Below, piece after piece: positions 1-8,378 of a DNA stretch of 12,082 nt (position 1 is the stretch's first letter; each line of letters opens with the position of its first letter). The DNA is from Cytophagales bacterium (lineage in GTDB: Bacteria; Bacteroidota; Bacteroidia; Cytophagales; Spirosomataceae). The stretch lies in the NCBI GenBank assembly GCA_013205605.1, contig JABMMK010000030.1, forward strand, positions 1 to 12,082, given 5' to 3'. Below the pieces are notes generated by a model. It searched no databases and was not told where the DNA came from. It saw only the letters and a list, made by a program, of their open reading frames with translations. The position numbers were made by a program, and so were the translations under genes.

Positions 1-191
1 GATTTCAAGAGCTGAAGCGTCTGCGCCGGAAAACGTTCTGATGAATTTACTCCCTGGCCTATCGTGTAGGAATCTCCTAAGGCCAACCATGAAATAGAGG
101 TGGAATCGTCTTTAGCCAACATCTCCGAACCCGCGGGTGCCTGACAAGAAAATAAAGCGCCTAAAACAAACAGAATCAATAATCTATGCAT
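1..191 (-). CDS. SGNH/GDSL-family hydrolase lipoprotein, N-terminal part (cut by window edge)
   Basis: Reading the minus strand from the ATG at 191-189 gives an open frame of 63 codons that leaves the window still open. The first 15 residues are a hydrophobic signal followed by L13-F14-S15-C16, an acceptable lipobox, so the product is probably a lipid-anchored envelope protein. Residues 36-48 read LALGDSYTIGQGV, which is block I of the SGNH/GDSL esterase/lipase family, with Ser41 as the expected nucleophile. The family hydrolyses esters such as acyl or acetyl groups; the substrate cannot be told. The Gly, Asn and Asp/His blocks lie outside the window, so completeness cannot be judged. It is divergent from the receptor gene at 408. 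Family call is fairly sure, function beyond that is not. Confidence 0.8.
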   Translation of the reverse strand, partial: MHRLLILFVLGALFSCQAPAGSEMLAKDDSTSISWLALGDSYTIGQGVNSSERFPAQTLQLLK

Positions 192-221
192 GAGCAAAAA
201 ATGATTGGAAATACAAATTCC

Positions 222-252
222 TTTATTTCAAGGAGTTAACCTCCGAAATAAA
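222..252. repeat. imperfect inverted repeat between divergent genes
   Basis: The left arm TTTATTTC-aa-GGAG (222-235) and right arm CTCC-GAAATAAA (241-252) pair over 12 bp, with a two-base AA bulge at 230-231 and a loop TTAAC. It lies about 30 bp upstream of the lipoprotein start at 191. On either strand no T-run follows, so it is a poor terminator. It could be an operator or a 5' leader hairpin of the lipoprotein mRNA. Only the pairing is seen; the role is open. Confidence 0.4.
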
Positions 253-352
253 TCTATTGTTAAAATTAAATTAAGATTTAGCCAATAATGAACCCAAAAT
301 ACCCTCTTTTTTTCACAAACAAGCACCTATTAATTAATAATTACACAACATG

Positions 353-378
353 TTGGAGACCTTATTAAAATAATTTTG
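353..378 (+). promoter_or_regulatory. putative Bacteroidota-type promoter of the receptor gene
   Basis: TAATTTTG at 371-378 is an exact match to the Bacteroidota -7 element TAnnTTTG. TTG at 353-355 could be the -33 element, but the 15-nt spacer is shorter than the usual 17-20 nt. Transcription would start around 384-388, giving a leader of roughly 20 nt before the ATG at 408. The -7 call is stronger than the -33 call. Confidence 0.5.
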
Positions 379-392
379 TTAAAATTTTAACA
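377..392. repeat. perfect 16-bp palindrome over the receptor transcription start
   Basis: TGTTAAAATTTTAACA is its own reverse complement over all 16 bases. It begins in the last bases of the -7 element (371-378) and covers the expected transcription start, the position where a repressor would block transcription. The half-site TTGTTAAAATT at 376-386 also occurs at 257-267, upstream in the same intergenic region. The DNA here is very A/T-rich, so chance is a real possibility. Confidence 0.4.
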
Positions 393-407
393 TAATAATC
401 AATCACA

Positions 408-3400
408 ATGACAAAAATCCTACGTAGTAAAATTCTAAATTTTTTAAGCCCACTATTATTTTTCGGGCTTTTCATGATGTTGTCAAATCAATCATTTGGC
501 CAAGGTACAGACGCCACCATTTATGGTAAAATCAGTGACGAAAAAGGGGAAGCTATTCCCGGAGTCACAGTAAGAATTAAAAATGAATCTACTGGATTTC
601 AGTCGGGGACCATTTCAAATGTGAACGGAGAATATCAATTACAGCAATTACCCTTAGGCAAACCCTATTCGGTTAGCTTTTCTTTTGTTGGTTATCAGAC
701 ATTGAAATTTTCAGATTATGCTGTAAATCAAGGAGATAAATTACGAATTGACGGTAAATTGGTTCCTAGCAACACGCAATTATCTGAGGTGGTAGTGAGT
801 GCAAATTCATTTGTCAACAAAGAAACAGCGCGTGCCGGTGCAGCGATTGCCGTAACATCCTTACAGATGAAGCAATTGCCCATGGAAGGAAGAAACTTTA
901 CAGCATTAACGGCTCTTTCACCACTTCAAGGTAAGAACGGAAGTTTTGGAGGACAGCGTATATCTTCGACCAACGTGACCATGGACGGAGTAAATGCAAG
1001 AAACATGTATACGAATGGAGCTGTAGGGAATGGCCCATATACCATCTCACAGGAGGCTATTCGCGAATACCAAGTGTCGACCAATAACTATGACGTCACT
1101 CAAGGTAGAATGGGAGGAGGATCCCTAAACGCTGTGACAAAAAATGGTACCAATACCATGGAAGGAAGTGCATTCTTTTTCCAAAGAGCAAGTAGTGCCT
1201 TTGCGTTTGGCAACAAACTTTTTCCAATGAATAGTGAGTACAATGCCAATGGAACTCCAAGAACAACCAATATTGATCAAAAACAATTGGGATTTTCATT
1301 AGGAGGAGCAATCATTAAAGACAAGCTTCATTATTTTATCGCCTATGATCGCCAGACCGAAACCATTCCACTTCAAATTGCACCTGTATTTGACCCAACG
1401 CAAGAAGCAAGATTTGGAATTACGAAGGCAAATTTAGACCAATTAATTTCTATTGCCCGTGAAAAATATGGGATGAAAAGCACGAGTCAGTATGGTGATT
1501 TTTCGCGCGAAACGGAGGCAAATGCGCTATTCGCACGTTTAGATTGGCAAATAAATGACAAAAATAAATTGACTTTTAGAAATAATTTAACGACTTGGTT
1601 TGCTCCTAATTCACAAAATGATAATTCAAATATCAACTTATTAGAAAGTTATATCGGATTTAAGACCTATGAAAACTCAGCTTTGTTGTCTTTACGTTCC
1701 GATTTAGCACCTAATTTAACCAACGAATTGAAGTTCCAATTTCAAACCGTTAATCGTAATTACATCGTCAGTTCGGATTTACCTAAAGAAAGTATCCCAA
1801 GAGCGATTATTACCGTTACTTCTGTGATTCCCACATCATCAAATCCAAATGCTACACAGACAAAAACTGTTCAGTTTGGAGGCCAACGTTATGGAACAGA
1901 ATATGCTAATGATGTAACCATGCATTTAGCCAATACGACTTACCTAAGAAAAGGTAATTTTAATTTTAAATTTGGAACAGATAACATGTTGACTTTTCTA
2001 GATTCTAAAATTGTAAATGAAATGAACGGTCGCTTTTTCTTTTCATCGTTAAATGACTTTGCCAACTTAAAACCAAGTAGGTACGCGAGAGAGGTTCCTT
2101 TAACTGATCCATCCGTTCAACAATCGCTTTTAGATTTCTCCGCTTTTGCGCAAGTAGATTTTGAGCCGTTTAAAAATGTGAGTGCGATGGCAGGCTTGCG
2201 ATATGATGCAACCATTTTCTTCAAACAAGGAGATGTTAATTCCACGTCAGAATCAAAATTGGGTATCTCGACCAATAATCAAATGGCCGATTTCAATAAC
2301 TTCCAACCACGTATGCAGTTAACTTGGGACGTAGAAGGGCGCCAGAAAGATATCATTAAATTCGGAGGAGGGGTATTTTCCGCACAACCTGTATCTTATC
2401 TTCAGTTGAATAACATTCAAAACAGTGGTACCATCGTTGGCTCGATTGATGTTTCTGGTGCTTTAGTTCCAAAACCTGATTTTAATGCATATCGAAATGA
2501 TCCGACAACCACTCCCGGAATTCCAAAGGGAACTCCTTATGTGTCAACGATCAACGCAGTCAATAAAAACTTTGAAGTACCTTCCGTTTATAAGTTAAAC
2601 TTCTCTTATAACCGTTTCTTCAATGAGCGCTTCCGTGCAGGCGTCAATTTATTATGGTCTAAAACGGTCAATAACTATGCCTATTATGACCGAAACATTG
2701 TAGATCAGGCATATTTTACGCTAAGCAATGAAGCCAATCGTGGTGTTTTCGTTCCTGCTAATACGATTCCGGCCAACGGAGCAACGGATTGGACCAAAGG
2801 AAGGAAATCGACTGAATTGGGTCGTGTACTTGAACTTCAATCTACGGGTGTTTTGGACCAAGTGGCTGTCGTGTTTGACGCTAGTATGAAAATAGGCAAT
2901 GATGGATATTTTTCAATCAGCTACACTAAAAATGATACAAAAGATAACAGTTCGTTTAATTGTTGTGTGGCAAACACATCTACTTTCAGACCTGTCGTAG
3001 ATGATCCTCGCGACCAAACTGTAGCTTATTCGGATGATCAGTTTTCAGATAAATTAGTTATTTCATCAGCTTCCCCTACATTCAAAGGATTCCAATTAGG
3101 CGCTATTTTGAATGGAGTTGGCGGCACTCGTTACTCCTTTTTGGTGGGTGGTAACAAAAGTATTAACGGTGACTTTAACCTAACGAATGATTTGGCTTAT
3201 GTATTTGATCCCAATGGAGCTAATGTGCCTGCAGCAGTGAAGACAGCTATGCAAGGATTATTAGACAATCCAGACGTGACCGAAAGCATAAAAACATATA
3301 TCAAAGATAATATCGGAAAAGTGGCCGCTCGTAATGGAGGTGTAAACCCTTTTTATTATACGGTAGACTTACGTTTGACGAAGGATATCCATTTCTTAAA

Positions 3401-3629
3401 AAAGCATAATATGAGCTTATCAGCGGATATTTTTAACTTCGTGAATATGTTGGATAAAAACGAAGGCGTTAGCTATAATCATGGAAATACCAACCTAGTT
3501 TCCATGACTGGTTTTGACCAAAAAACGATGAATTACAATTATAATGTAGAAACAGCGGCAGGTCGTAAATTAACTTCTGCGGGTGGAACACCTTGGAGAA
3601 TTCAATTTGGACTTCGTTATTCATTTTAA
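408..3629 (+). CDS. Oar-like TonB-dependent receptor with N-terminal carboxypeptidase-regulatory-like domain
   Basis: The 1073-residue product is an outer-membrane TonB-dependent transporter. Residues 1-31 are a signal peptide, with likely cleavage before Gln32. Residues 37-118 form a carboxypeptidase-D regulatory-like beta-sandwich, including GKISDEKGEAIPGVTVRI and SFVGY. The plug follows (about 138-246), with MDGVNARN and YDVTQGRMGGGSLNAVTKNG, a signature of the Oar branch rather than of SusC. The remainder is a 22-strand-type barrel ending in an aromatic strand, FGLRYSF. Length fits Oar-like proteins (about 1000-1100). Vicinal cysteines C852-C853 sit in the barrel part. No SusD-like partner adjoins it, so a SusCD glycan system is not supported. 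Oar of Myxococcus is linked to protease export; the cargo here is unknown. The start fits the signal peptide and lies about 30 nt after the -7 box. Confidence 0.9.
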   Translation: MTKILRSKILNFLSPLLFFGLFMMLSNQSFGQGTDATIYGKISDEKGEAIPGVTVRIKNESTGFQSGTISNVNGEYQLQQLPLGKPYSVSFSFVGYQTLKFSDYAVNQGDKLRIDGKLVPSNTQLSEVVVSANSFVNKETARAGAAIAVTSLQMKQLPMEGRNFTALTALSPLQGKNGSFGGQRISSTNVTMDGVNARNMYTNGAVGNGPYTISQEAIREYQVSTNNYDVTQGRMGGGSLNAVTKNGTNTMEGSAFFFQRASSAFAFGNKLFPMNSEYNANGTPRTTNIDQKQLGFSLGGAIIKDKLHYFIAYDRQTETIPLQIAPVFDPTQEARFGITKANLDQLISIAREKYGMKSTSQYGDFSRETEANALFARLDWQINDKNKLTFRNNLTTWFAPNSQNDNSNINLLESYIGFKTYENSALLSLRSDLAPNLTNELKFQFQTVNRNYIVSSDLPKESIPRAIITVTSVIPTSSNPNATQTKTVQFGGQRYGTEYANDVTMHLANTTYLRKGNFNFKFGTDNMLTFLDSKIVNEMNGRFFFSSLNDFANLKPSRYAREVPLTDPSVQQSLLDFSAFAQVDFEPFKNVSAMAGLRYDATIFFKQGDVNSTSESKLGISTNNQMADFNNFQPRMQLTWDVEGRQKDIIKFGGGVFSAQPVSYLQLNNIQNSGTIVGSIDVSGALVPKPDFNAYRNDPTTTPGIPKGTPYVSTINAVNKNFEVPSVYKLNFSYNRFFNERFRAGVNLLWSKTVNNYAYYDRNIVDQAYFTLSNEANRGVFVPANTIPANGATDWTKGRKSTELGRVLELQSTGVLDQVAVVFDASMKIGNDGYFSISYTKNDTKDNSSFNCCVANTSTFRPVVDDPRDQTVAYSDDQFSDKLVISSASPTFKGFQLGAILNGVGGTRYSFLVGGNKSINGDFNLTNDLAYVFDPNGANVPAAVKTAMQGLLDNPDVTESIKTYIKDNIGKVAARNGGVNPFYYTVDLRLTKDIHFLKKHNMSLSADIFNFVNMLDKNEGVSYNHGNTNLVSMTGFDQKTMNYNYNVETAAGRKLTSAGGTPWRIQFGLRYSF

Positions 3630-3647
3630 TTAAATCAACTCTTTAAA

Positions 3648-3689
3648 ATCAATAAAAAACCACCTCAAATGAGGTGGTTTTTTATTGAT
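3648..3689. terminator. bidirectional intrinsic terminator (perfect 19-bp stem)
   Basis: Positions 3648-3666 and 3671-3689 are perfectly complementary around the loop AAAT. The GC-rich core is CCACCTC/GAGGTGG, flanked by an A-run on the left and a T-run on the right, so it can terminate on both strands. It lies 18 nt after the receptor stop (plus) and 18 nt after the protease stop (minus), serving both convergent genes. Confidence 0.9.
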
Positions 3690-3707
3690 CCTTAATGGAT
3701 AAATATC

Positions 3708-6194
3708 CTATTTCGACTGCTTTCCAGGATACAAAATAGTTTGAATCCGATCGATGCAATCCTCTAAATGATATAGGGTTTCTGTATCCCTAAATTTGAT
3801 TTTGGCTAGGTTGATGGAGGCTAATAAAGCCTTTAGTTCTCCACGTACAGTCGACCTTACATCCGATTGTGCCACCGAATAATATTCTCTGTTGGCCGGC
3901 GAAGGAACCATTTGTTCGGTCAATAAATACTTCATCCGCTCAATATAGGCCTTTTGTAAATTCCTTCTAAACACTTCCAACTTAGCACCTGACGCAAGTT
4001 CGCTCCATAAGCCCAAGCGTAAATCTTTACAAAACTCCACCGATTTATAATAATTAGCCTCAGAATGCGAACTATTATCCAATCGGGCTAATGTCTCAAA
4101 ACTCAACAAATCGTTTAAATGAGTTACCTGTAAAACCCTAATTTTTTCATTATAGCCCATCATTTGATGCGTAACTACTTCCTTGTTGATCAACCAAGCC
4201 ACATCTGAAAACGCATGTTCCAACAACCATTTCGTGGCACTTTGTTGTCTCGCTTTAGGCACCACGATGTAGGAAGCAACTTGTTGGTTCGGCTTCGAAT
4301 AGCGTTCATAATAACCGCCAACGCTAGTGACTACATGACCTACATAACGAAACCAAGCTGTCAATAATTCATCATTGACCTCAATCAAATCATCGTAATT
4401 ATTAGTCTTATTACTGGTCCAATCGGCCAAATTCTTCGCCACAACTTTCAAGTTTTTCATGGCATAATTTCCTGCTCGAACGGGATCATTTCCTATATCC
4501 TCCGTCTGTGAACTTGGGTCAAAAGTTGTCCCCTGATTTCCAAATCGAAATCGTAGATCACCTGCTTTGGCTTCAATCCATTGGTTTAAGGTAGGTATTT
4601 CATCTTCAGGCTTAATCGAATTTGGCAATATTCGATAACCCCAATTCACCGCATAATCATCATAAGGACCCATTTTTCGAATGTAACGAACGCCCTTGTC
4701 TTCCGGCTGAGCGATGTAGTTAAAACGCGCATAATCCATGATCGTCGCCGAAATACCCTGTGTTTTAGTGAACTCCGCATTTCGATAATCTTCCACCTCA
4801 TAAGAACTGCTAGCACCCATATTATGTGGAAAACCCAAGGCATGGCCTACCTCATGCGAGATAACCATTTCCATCATTTCGCCGATATCCTCATCACTGG
4901 TTTCCAGCGTTCTAGCTTTGGGATTAGAGGCCGCGGTCTCCACTAAAAAACGATTTCGGTATGACCTTAAGTGATTATGGTACCAAATAATATCAGATTC
5001 AATAATTTCCCCCGTACGTGGATCGCTTACACTTGGCCCCATCGCATTTCTCGTGGTACTCGCCACATACCGAATTACTGAATAACGAATATCCTCCGGT
5101 GAAAAATCGGGATCCTCTTCTTTGGTAGGTGGATCCTTGCAAATAATCGCATTTTTAAAACCCGCTTGTTCAAAGGATTTTTGCCAATTTTCCACTCCCT
5201 TTTTGATATGCTTTCTCAACTTCTCAGGAGTAGCCGGATCTAAATAATAGACAATTGGTTTAATAGGTTCTACGAGTTCCCCCCTTTTATATGCCTCCAT
5301 ATCTTTAGGCTCCAAACGCCATTTACGGATGAAGGTTTTTTGGTCCGACTTAAGTTCTTCACTAGAATAATCGTACTGTTTTTGGGTAAACCAACCAACC
5401 CGCTGGTCAAACAAACGAGGTTTCATTGGTTTTTCAGGCAATAAAATCATCGATTGATTCATCTGAATACTGATGGACTCCGTGTTGGCTGTCGAGGAAG
5501 GTTTAGACGCCGAATAAGTAAAATCCTGAACCACTTCAATGTTCAAAGGAAATGACTTCACCGAATGAATAAAACTACGACTCGGATCTAAGCCTTTCAC
5601 TTTATACGCTTCTCGTAAGGAAGCATTTAAACCACTCATGGCCGGTATGTCGCTGCTATAAAATTTTGTCACATCGATCACCATATTCAAAGAATCCTTG
5701 CTATACGTCTCTATATCAAAGGCATACATGGTCGGCTCGTAATTATTCGCCTTCACCGAAATACTGATGGGCAAGGAATCATTAGCCACCGCCGCATATG
5801 ATTTAACTTTGATCAATATTTTCTCTTGGAATTTTTCCCAAACGATCAACTGCTCATTTGTAGAAGTACCCGCATTAAAATACCCACCACCCAAACCATT
5901 GGGGATTTTTGAAATTCTGCTGACGAGCAACATATCCTTTCCGAGATACTTTTTAGGTATTTCAAAATAATACTTATCCCCTACTTTATGGGTTGAAAAA
6001 ACTCCTTTTTGAGATTTGGCTTCTTTGCTAATCACCTGATCGTAGTCTTTGGATTTCTTTTCTACTTTTTTCTCAGCAGCAACTTCCGCTGGTTTTACTG
6101 GATCCTTGACTGGAGTTTTTGATGATTGAGCGACGGATAGGTAGTTGGCGCTTAAAAATGAGATAATCCAAAATAGTCTTTTAACGTTTTTCAT
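3708..6194 (-). CDS. secreted zinc-dependent metalloprotease (DUF5117/DUF5118, Met-zincin family)
   Basis: The 828-residue product is a predicted exported peptidase. Residues 1-22 are a signal peptide with cleavage expected before Gln23, followed by a Lys/Glu-rich linker (about 30-50). A DUF5118-like segment (about 50-97) and a DUF5117-like beta-rich region (about 105-300) precede the catalytic domain. The zinc site is HEVGHALGFPHN at 447-458: His447, His451 and His457 are ligands and Glu448 is the catalytic base. The Met-turn is SATIMDYARF with Met486. This elongated HExxHxxGxxH plus Met-turn marks a metzincin-like peptidase. Length agrees with the family's usual 800-860 residues and no key residue is missing. 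It converges on the receptor gene. No clear TAnnTTTG promoter was found in the 238-bp upstream gap. Natural substrates of this family are largely unknown. Confidence 0.92.
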   Translation of the reverse strand: MKNVKRLFWIISFLSANYLSVAQSSKTPVKDPVKPAEVAAEKKVEKKSKDYDQVISKEAKSQKGVFSTHKVGDKYYFEIPKKYLGKDMLLVSRISKIPNGLGGGYFNAGTSTNEQLIVWEKFQEKILIKVKSYAAVANDSLPISISVKANNYEPTMYAFDIETYSKDSLNMVIDVTKFYSSDIPAMSGLNASLREAYKVKGLDPSRSFIHSVKSFPLNIEVVQDFTYSASKPSSTANTESISIQMNQSMILLPEKPMKPRLFDQRVGWFTQKQYDYSSEELKSDQKTFIRKWRLEPKDMEAYKRGELVEPIKPIVYYLDPATPEKLRKHIKKGVENWQKSFEQAGFKNAIICKDPPTKEEDPDFSPEDIRYSVIRYVASTTRNAMGPSVSDPRTGEIIESDIIWYHNHLRSYRNRFLVETAASNPKARTLETSDEDIGEMMEMVISHEVGHALGFPHNMGASSSYEVEDYRNAEFTKTQGISATIMDYARFNYIAQPEDKGVRYIRKMGPYDDYAVNWGYRILPNSIKPEDEIPTLNQWIEAKAGDLRFRFGNQGTTFDPSSQTEDIGNDPVRAGNYAMKNLKVVAKNLADWTSNKTNNYDDLIEVNDELLTAWFRYVGHVVTSVGGYYERYSKPNQQVASYIVVPKARQQSATKWLLEHAFSDVAWLINKEVVTHQMMGYNEKIRVLQVTHLNDLLSFETLARLDNSSHSEANYYKSVEFCKDLRLGLWSELASGAKLEVFRRNLQKAYIERMKYLLTEQMVPSPANREYYSVAQSDVRSTVRGELKALLASINLAKIKFRDTETLYHLEDCIDRIQTILYPGKQSK

Positions 6195-6432
6195 GAGTTT
6201 TATTGGTGTACAAGTGTCAATTTAAGGATGAATTTTCTGAAATATGTTTTCAATTTCAGCATATTAACTTTCAAAACCCAATTAGGAGTAATTTGTTTTA
6301 TACAATCAGATTAAATGAAATCATGTCCCCCTATCCGTTATTGGAACATTATTTAACCTTAATTTAATTAACATCTTTTATTAATTCAGATATATTTACG
6401 CTTTCTAAATAATCAACTTTTAAAAAACCATC

Positions 6433-6972
6433 ATGAAAAAATCTTTCATTATTTTATCCATGTTATTAATGGGTATCAGTATCAACTTATCAGCTCAATA
6501 CACATCCATTAAATTAACTGCTGCAAAGGATACCATTCATTTAGGAGATGGAGGTAGTGGCATTACAACAAAAGTTTTAACCTTCAATTATGAAGCAAAA
6601 ACGGACGCAGCTTTTGCCCAAGCATCCATGGAAGTTCATCACATTAACCCATTTGATCTTCCTGAGATTTATGTGAATGGGAAATTGATTCATGCCCACA
6701 TATACTTCCCAACGTTAGCAACATCCACTAAATTTTCATTCTTTAAGGTTAAAGGGCTAACGGATTTAGTTGTCAATTCACCAGTTGGAAATGACCATGC
6801 TAAGCTAAGTTTTATTTTAACCGCTCAAGACCTAGTCGCTGGAAAAAATGTTATTCGAATTACCATTGGCAATAGAACCATCGAAAACTTAGATGATTTT
6901 TGGATCACCAATCCTAAAATTGAAATGAGAAGTAAAACAGCGAGTGACACATTCTCTGACTACTCAAAATAA
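6433..6972 (+). CDS. small exported beta-rich protein of unknown function
   Basis: I do not recognise a named family for this 179-residue protein. Residues 1-21 are a signal peptide with cleavage expected before Gln22 (LSA-QYT). The mature part looks all-beta: PEIYVNGKLI at 77-86, the run around AGKNVIRITIGN (136-147), and DDFWITNPKIEMR at 154-166. These phrases resemble those in galactose-binding-like or jelly-roll beta-sandwich domains attached to sugar-active enzymes, but here the domain stands alone. A cluster of histidines (His69, His70, His87, His89) could bind metal or ligand. It is monocistronic, flanked by the 238-bp gap and a terminator. TATATTTA at 6391-6398 resembles a -7 element with its last base changed and no TTG partner, so the promoter is unproven. 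A carbohydrate-binding role is an inference only. Confidence 0.8.
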   Translation: MKKSFIILSMLLMGISINLSAQYTSIKLTAAKDTIHLGDGGSGITTKVLTFNYEAKTDAAFAQASMEVHHINPFDLPEIYVNGKLIHAHIYFPTLATSTKFSFFKVKGLTDLVVNSPVGNDHAKLSFILTAQDLVAGKNVIRITIGNRTIENLDDFWITNPKIEMRSKTASDTFSDYSK

Positions 6973-6992
6973 ATCTCACTTGTTTTACATAT

Positions 6993-7023
6993 AAAAATCC
7001 ACCTATTCGGGTGGATTTTTTTT
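6993..7023. terminator. intrinsic terminator, probably bidirectional
   Basis: AAAAATCCACC (6993-7003) pairs with GGTGGATTTTT (7010-7020) around a 6-nt loop, and the T-run continues to 7023. It lies 20 nt after the stop of the small exported protein gene. On the minus strand the same hairpin ends in TTTTTAT, downstream of the alpha/beta-hydrolase gene, so it probably ends both convergent transcripts. Confidence 0.85.
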
Positions 7024-7043
7024 AAGCCTATCTATCAAAAAAT

Positions 7044-8354
7044 CTATTTGGGCATCGCATGTAAAAGCTCCATGCCGGTAGAATACTTAGATTTAAAACC
7101 AGTCCAAGGCTTATCATTAGAGTTTTTCTGAACATCCAAATATTTCATGTAATCCAATTTTTTCAAATGAATCCCCAAGAAGGCCGTCACAAAATGCTGG
7201 TTATTATTATTTAAACGGTACTCGTTCCAACTGGGCTCCGAATAATGATTGTACTCACTCGGACTAACTCCTTCAGTAAATGTTTCCGCAGGTGGTGGAT
7301 TGGGCGCGACATTGTGACGTGCGTTTTGGTAGGTCAATAAATACCTGTTTGCATTAATTGCCCCCTCATAAATTGCTTTGATTCCATCCTCATAGCCAGA
7401 TACATCATCCAAACTACCGGCCACAAAAAACGTGGGTATTTTCAATCCTTTTAAACCTTCCGCATCCCAAGTGCCTCTTTGCATGCCCCAAGGTGCAAAA
7501 GCAACTACTGCTTTAATTCGAGAATCCAAAGAAGAAAGGTATTCCGGTTGGCCCGACAAACGAACTCTTATCGCATGACTACCGCCCGAAAGTACGGCAA
7601 AAGTCGAATCCATTTTTTGACTATATCCGGCACCTGCCACATTTAACACCCCATATCCACCAATGGAATACCCCACAATTCCTGTATTTTCTACATCCAC
7701 AATTCCCGATAAAAAATGTTTGCTCCCTTGGCCAGAAAAGCCAGCTAATGAATTCAATACAAACAAGACATCCTTAGATCGATTCAATAAGGTACTTTGG
7801 AAAGCTGCCCGGTCGGTATACGTAGATTCCGTATGGCCAATGGCCACCACGACATAACCTTTGGAGGCTAAATTTTCGGTCAAATAACTAAGCAATAAAC
7901 GGGAACCAGGATATCCATGAGAGACAATGACCAGAGGATATTTACCTTCAGACCGATCAGGTTGGGCTTCCCTCAATGCACGCCCCAAATAAGTATAGGG
8001 AATCAAAGGTCGCTTGGGATCATTAAAAAGGCCTAAGGTGGATTTATACGTTTCCAATGCTTTTTGGCCTGCGGGAATAAGCGCTGGGTACCAAACTTCC
8101 AACGTAAGCGATCGGTCGTATAATGGATCCAAACCGGCTTTTGATTTTAATACATCCACTTGATTTTTATTTACTACTTCGATGGTACGAACACCTACCG
8201 CATATTTTCCTCGGGGAGCTAATTCAGGGGCATTGGGTAAAGCATCGCCGACAATAAAATTGGGCGAGGGCAATTGGGCCCACAATGAATTTAGACTGCA
8301 AAAGCTGAATAATAGCAAAAAAGCAATGGATTTTATCTTAGATGAATTATTCAT
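7044..8354 (-). CDS. exported alpha/beta hydrolase, PAF-acetylhydrolase/dienelactone-hydrolase-like
   Basis: The 436-residue protein is a predicted exported serine hydrolase. Residues 1-26 are a signal peptide with cleavage before Gln27 (LWA-QLP); Cys19 is not in a good lipobox. The opening YAVGVRTIEV, then LEVWYPA near residue 90, is typical of PAF-acetylhydrolase/dienelactone-hydrolase-like enzymes. His146-Gly147 (VSHGYPG) forms the oxyanion region. GYSIGG at 228-233 is the nucleophile elbow with Ser230. The acid is Asp316 or Asp317 (GSLDD) and the base is His347 (ARHNVA). The triad is therefore complete. The substrate is probably an ester or a short amide, not determinable here. It starts 24 nt after the stop of the amidase gene upstream on the same strand, so the two are probably co-transcribed and end at the 6993-7023 hairpin. 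Confidence 0.85.
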   Translation of the reverse strand: MNNSSKIKSIAFLLLFSFCSLNSLWAQLPSPNFIVGDALPNAPELAPRGKYAVGVRTIEVVNKNQVDVLKSKAGLDPLYDRSLTLEVWYPALIPAGQKALETYKSTLGLFNDPKRPLIPYTYLGRALREAQPDRSEGKYPLVIVSHGYPGSRLLLSYLTENLASKGYVVVAIGHTESTYTDRAAFQSTLLNRSKDVLFVLNSLAGFSGQGSKHFLSGIVDVENTGIVGYSIGGYGVLNVAGAGYSQKMDSTFAVLSGGSHAIRVRLSGQPEYLSSLDSRIKAVVAFAPWGMQRGTWDAEGLKGLKIPTFFVAGSLDDVSGYEDGIKAIYEGAINANRYLLTYQNARHNVAPNPPPAETFTEGVSPSEYNHYSEPSWNEYRLNNNNQHFVTAFLGIHLKKLDYMKYLDVQKNSNDKPWTGFKSKYSTGMELLHAMPK

Positions 8355-8378
8355 TTAATTGAGTTTTTTTGAGTTTAA

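Noticed and set aside
1096..1311. Open frame of 71 codons on the minus strand inside the receptor gene
   Set aside because: Antisense shadow of a well-supported receptor reading frame; composition is not protein-like and there is no promoter.
408..3629. SusC of a SusCD glycan-uptake locus
   Set aside because: The plug signature is Oar-like and no SusD-like gene is next to it.
4646..4843. Open frame of 65 codons on the minus strand in another frame of the protease gene
   Set aside because: It overlaps the zinc-site and Met-turn coding region of the protease and has no independent support.
5767..5970. Plus-strand open frame of 67 codons across the protease N-terminal region
   Set aside because: Antisense shadow; no recognisable motif or start signal.
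6391..6398. TATATTTA as a -7 element for the 179-residue protein gene
   Set aside because: Last base differs from TAnnTTTG and no TTG lies 17-20 nt upstream, so it is not listed as a promoter.
7663..7857. Plus-strand open frame of 64 codons within the alpha/beta hydrolase gene
   Set aside because: Antisense to the catalytic core of a complete enzyme gene.
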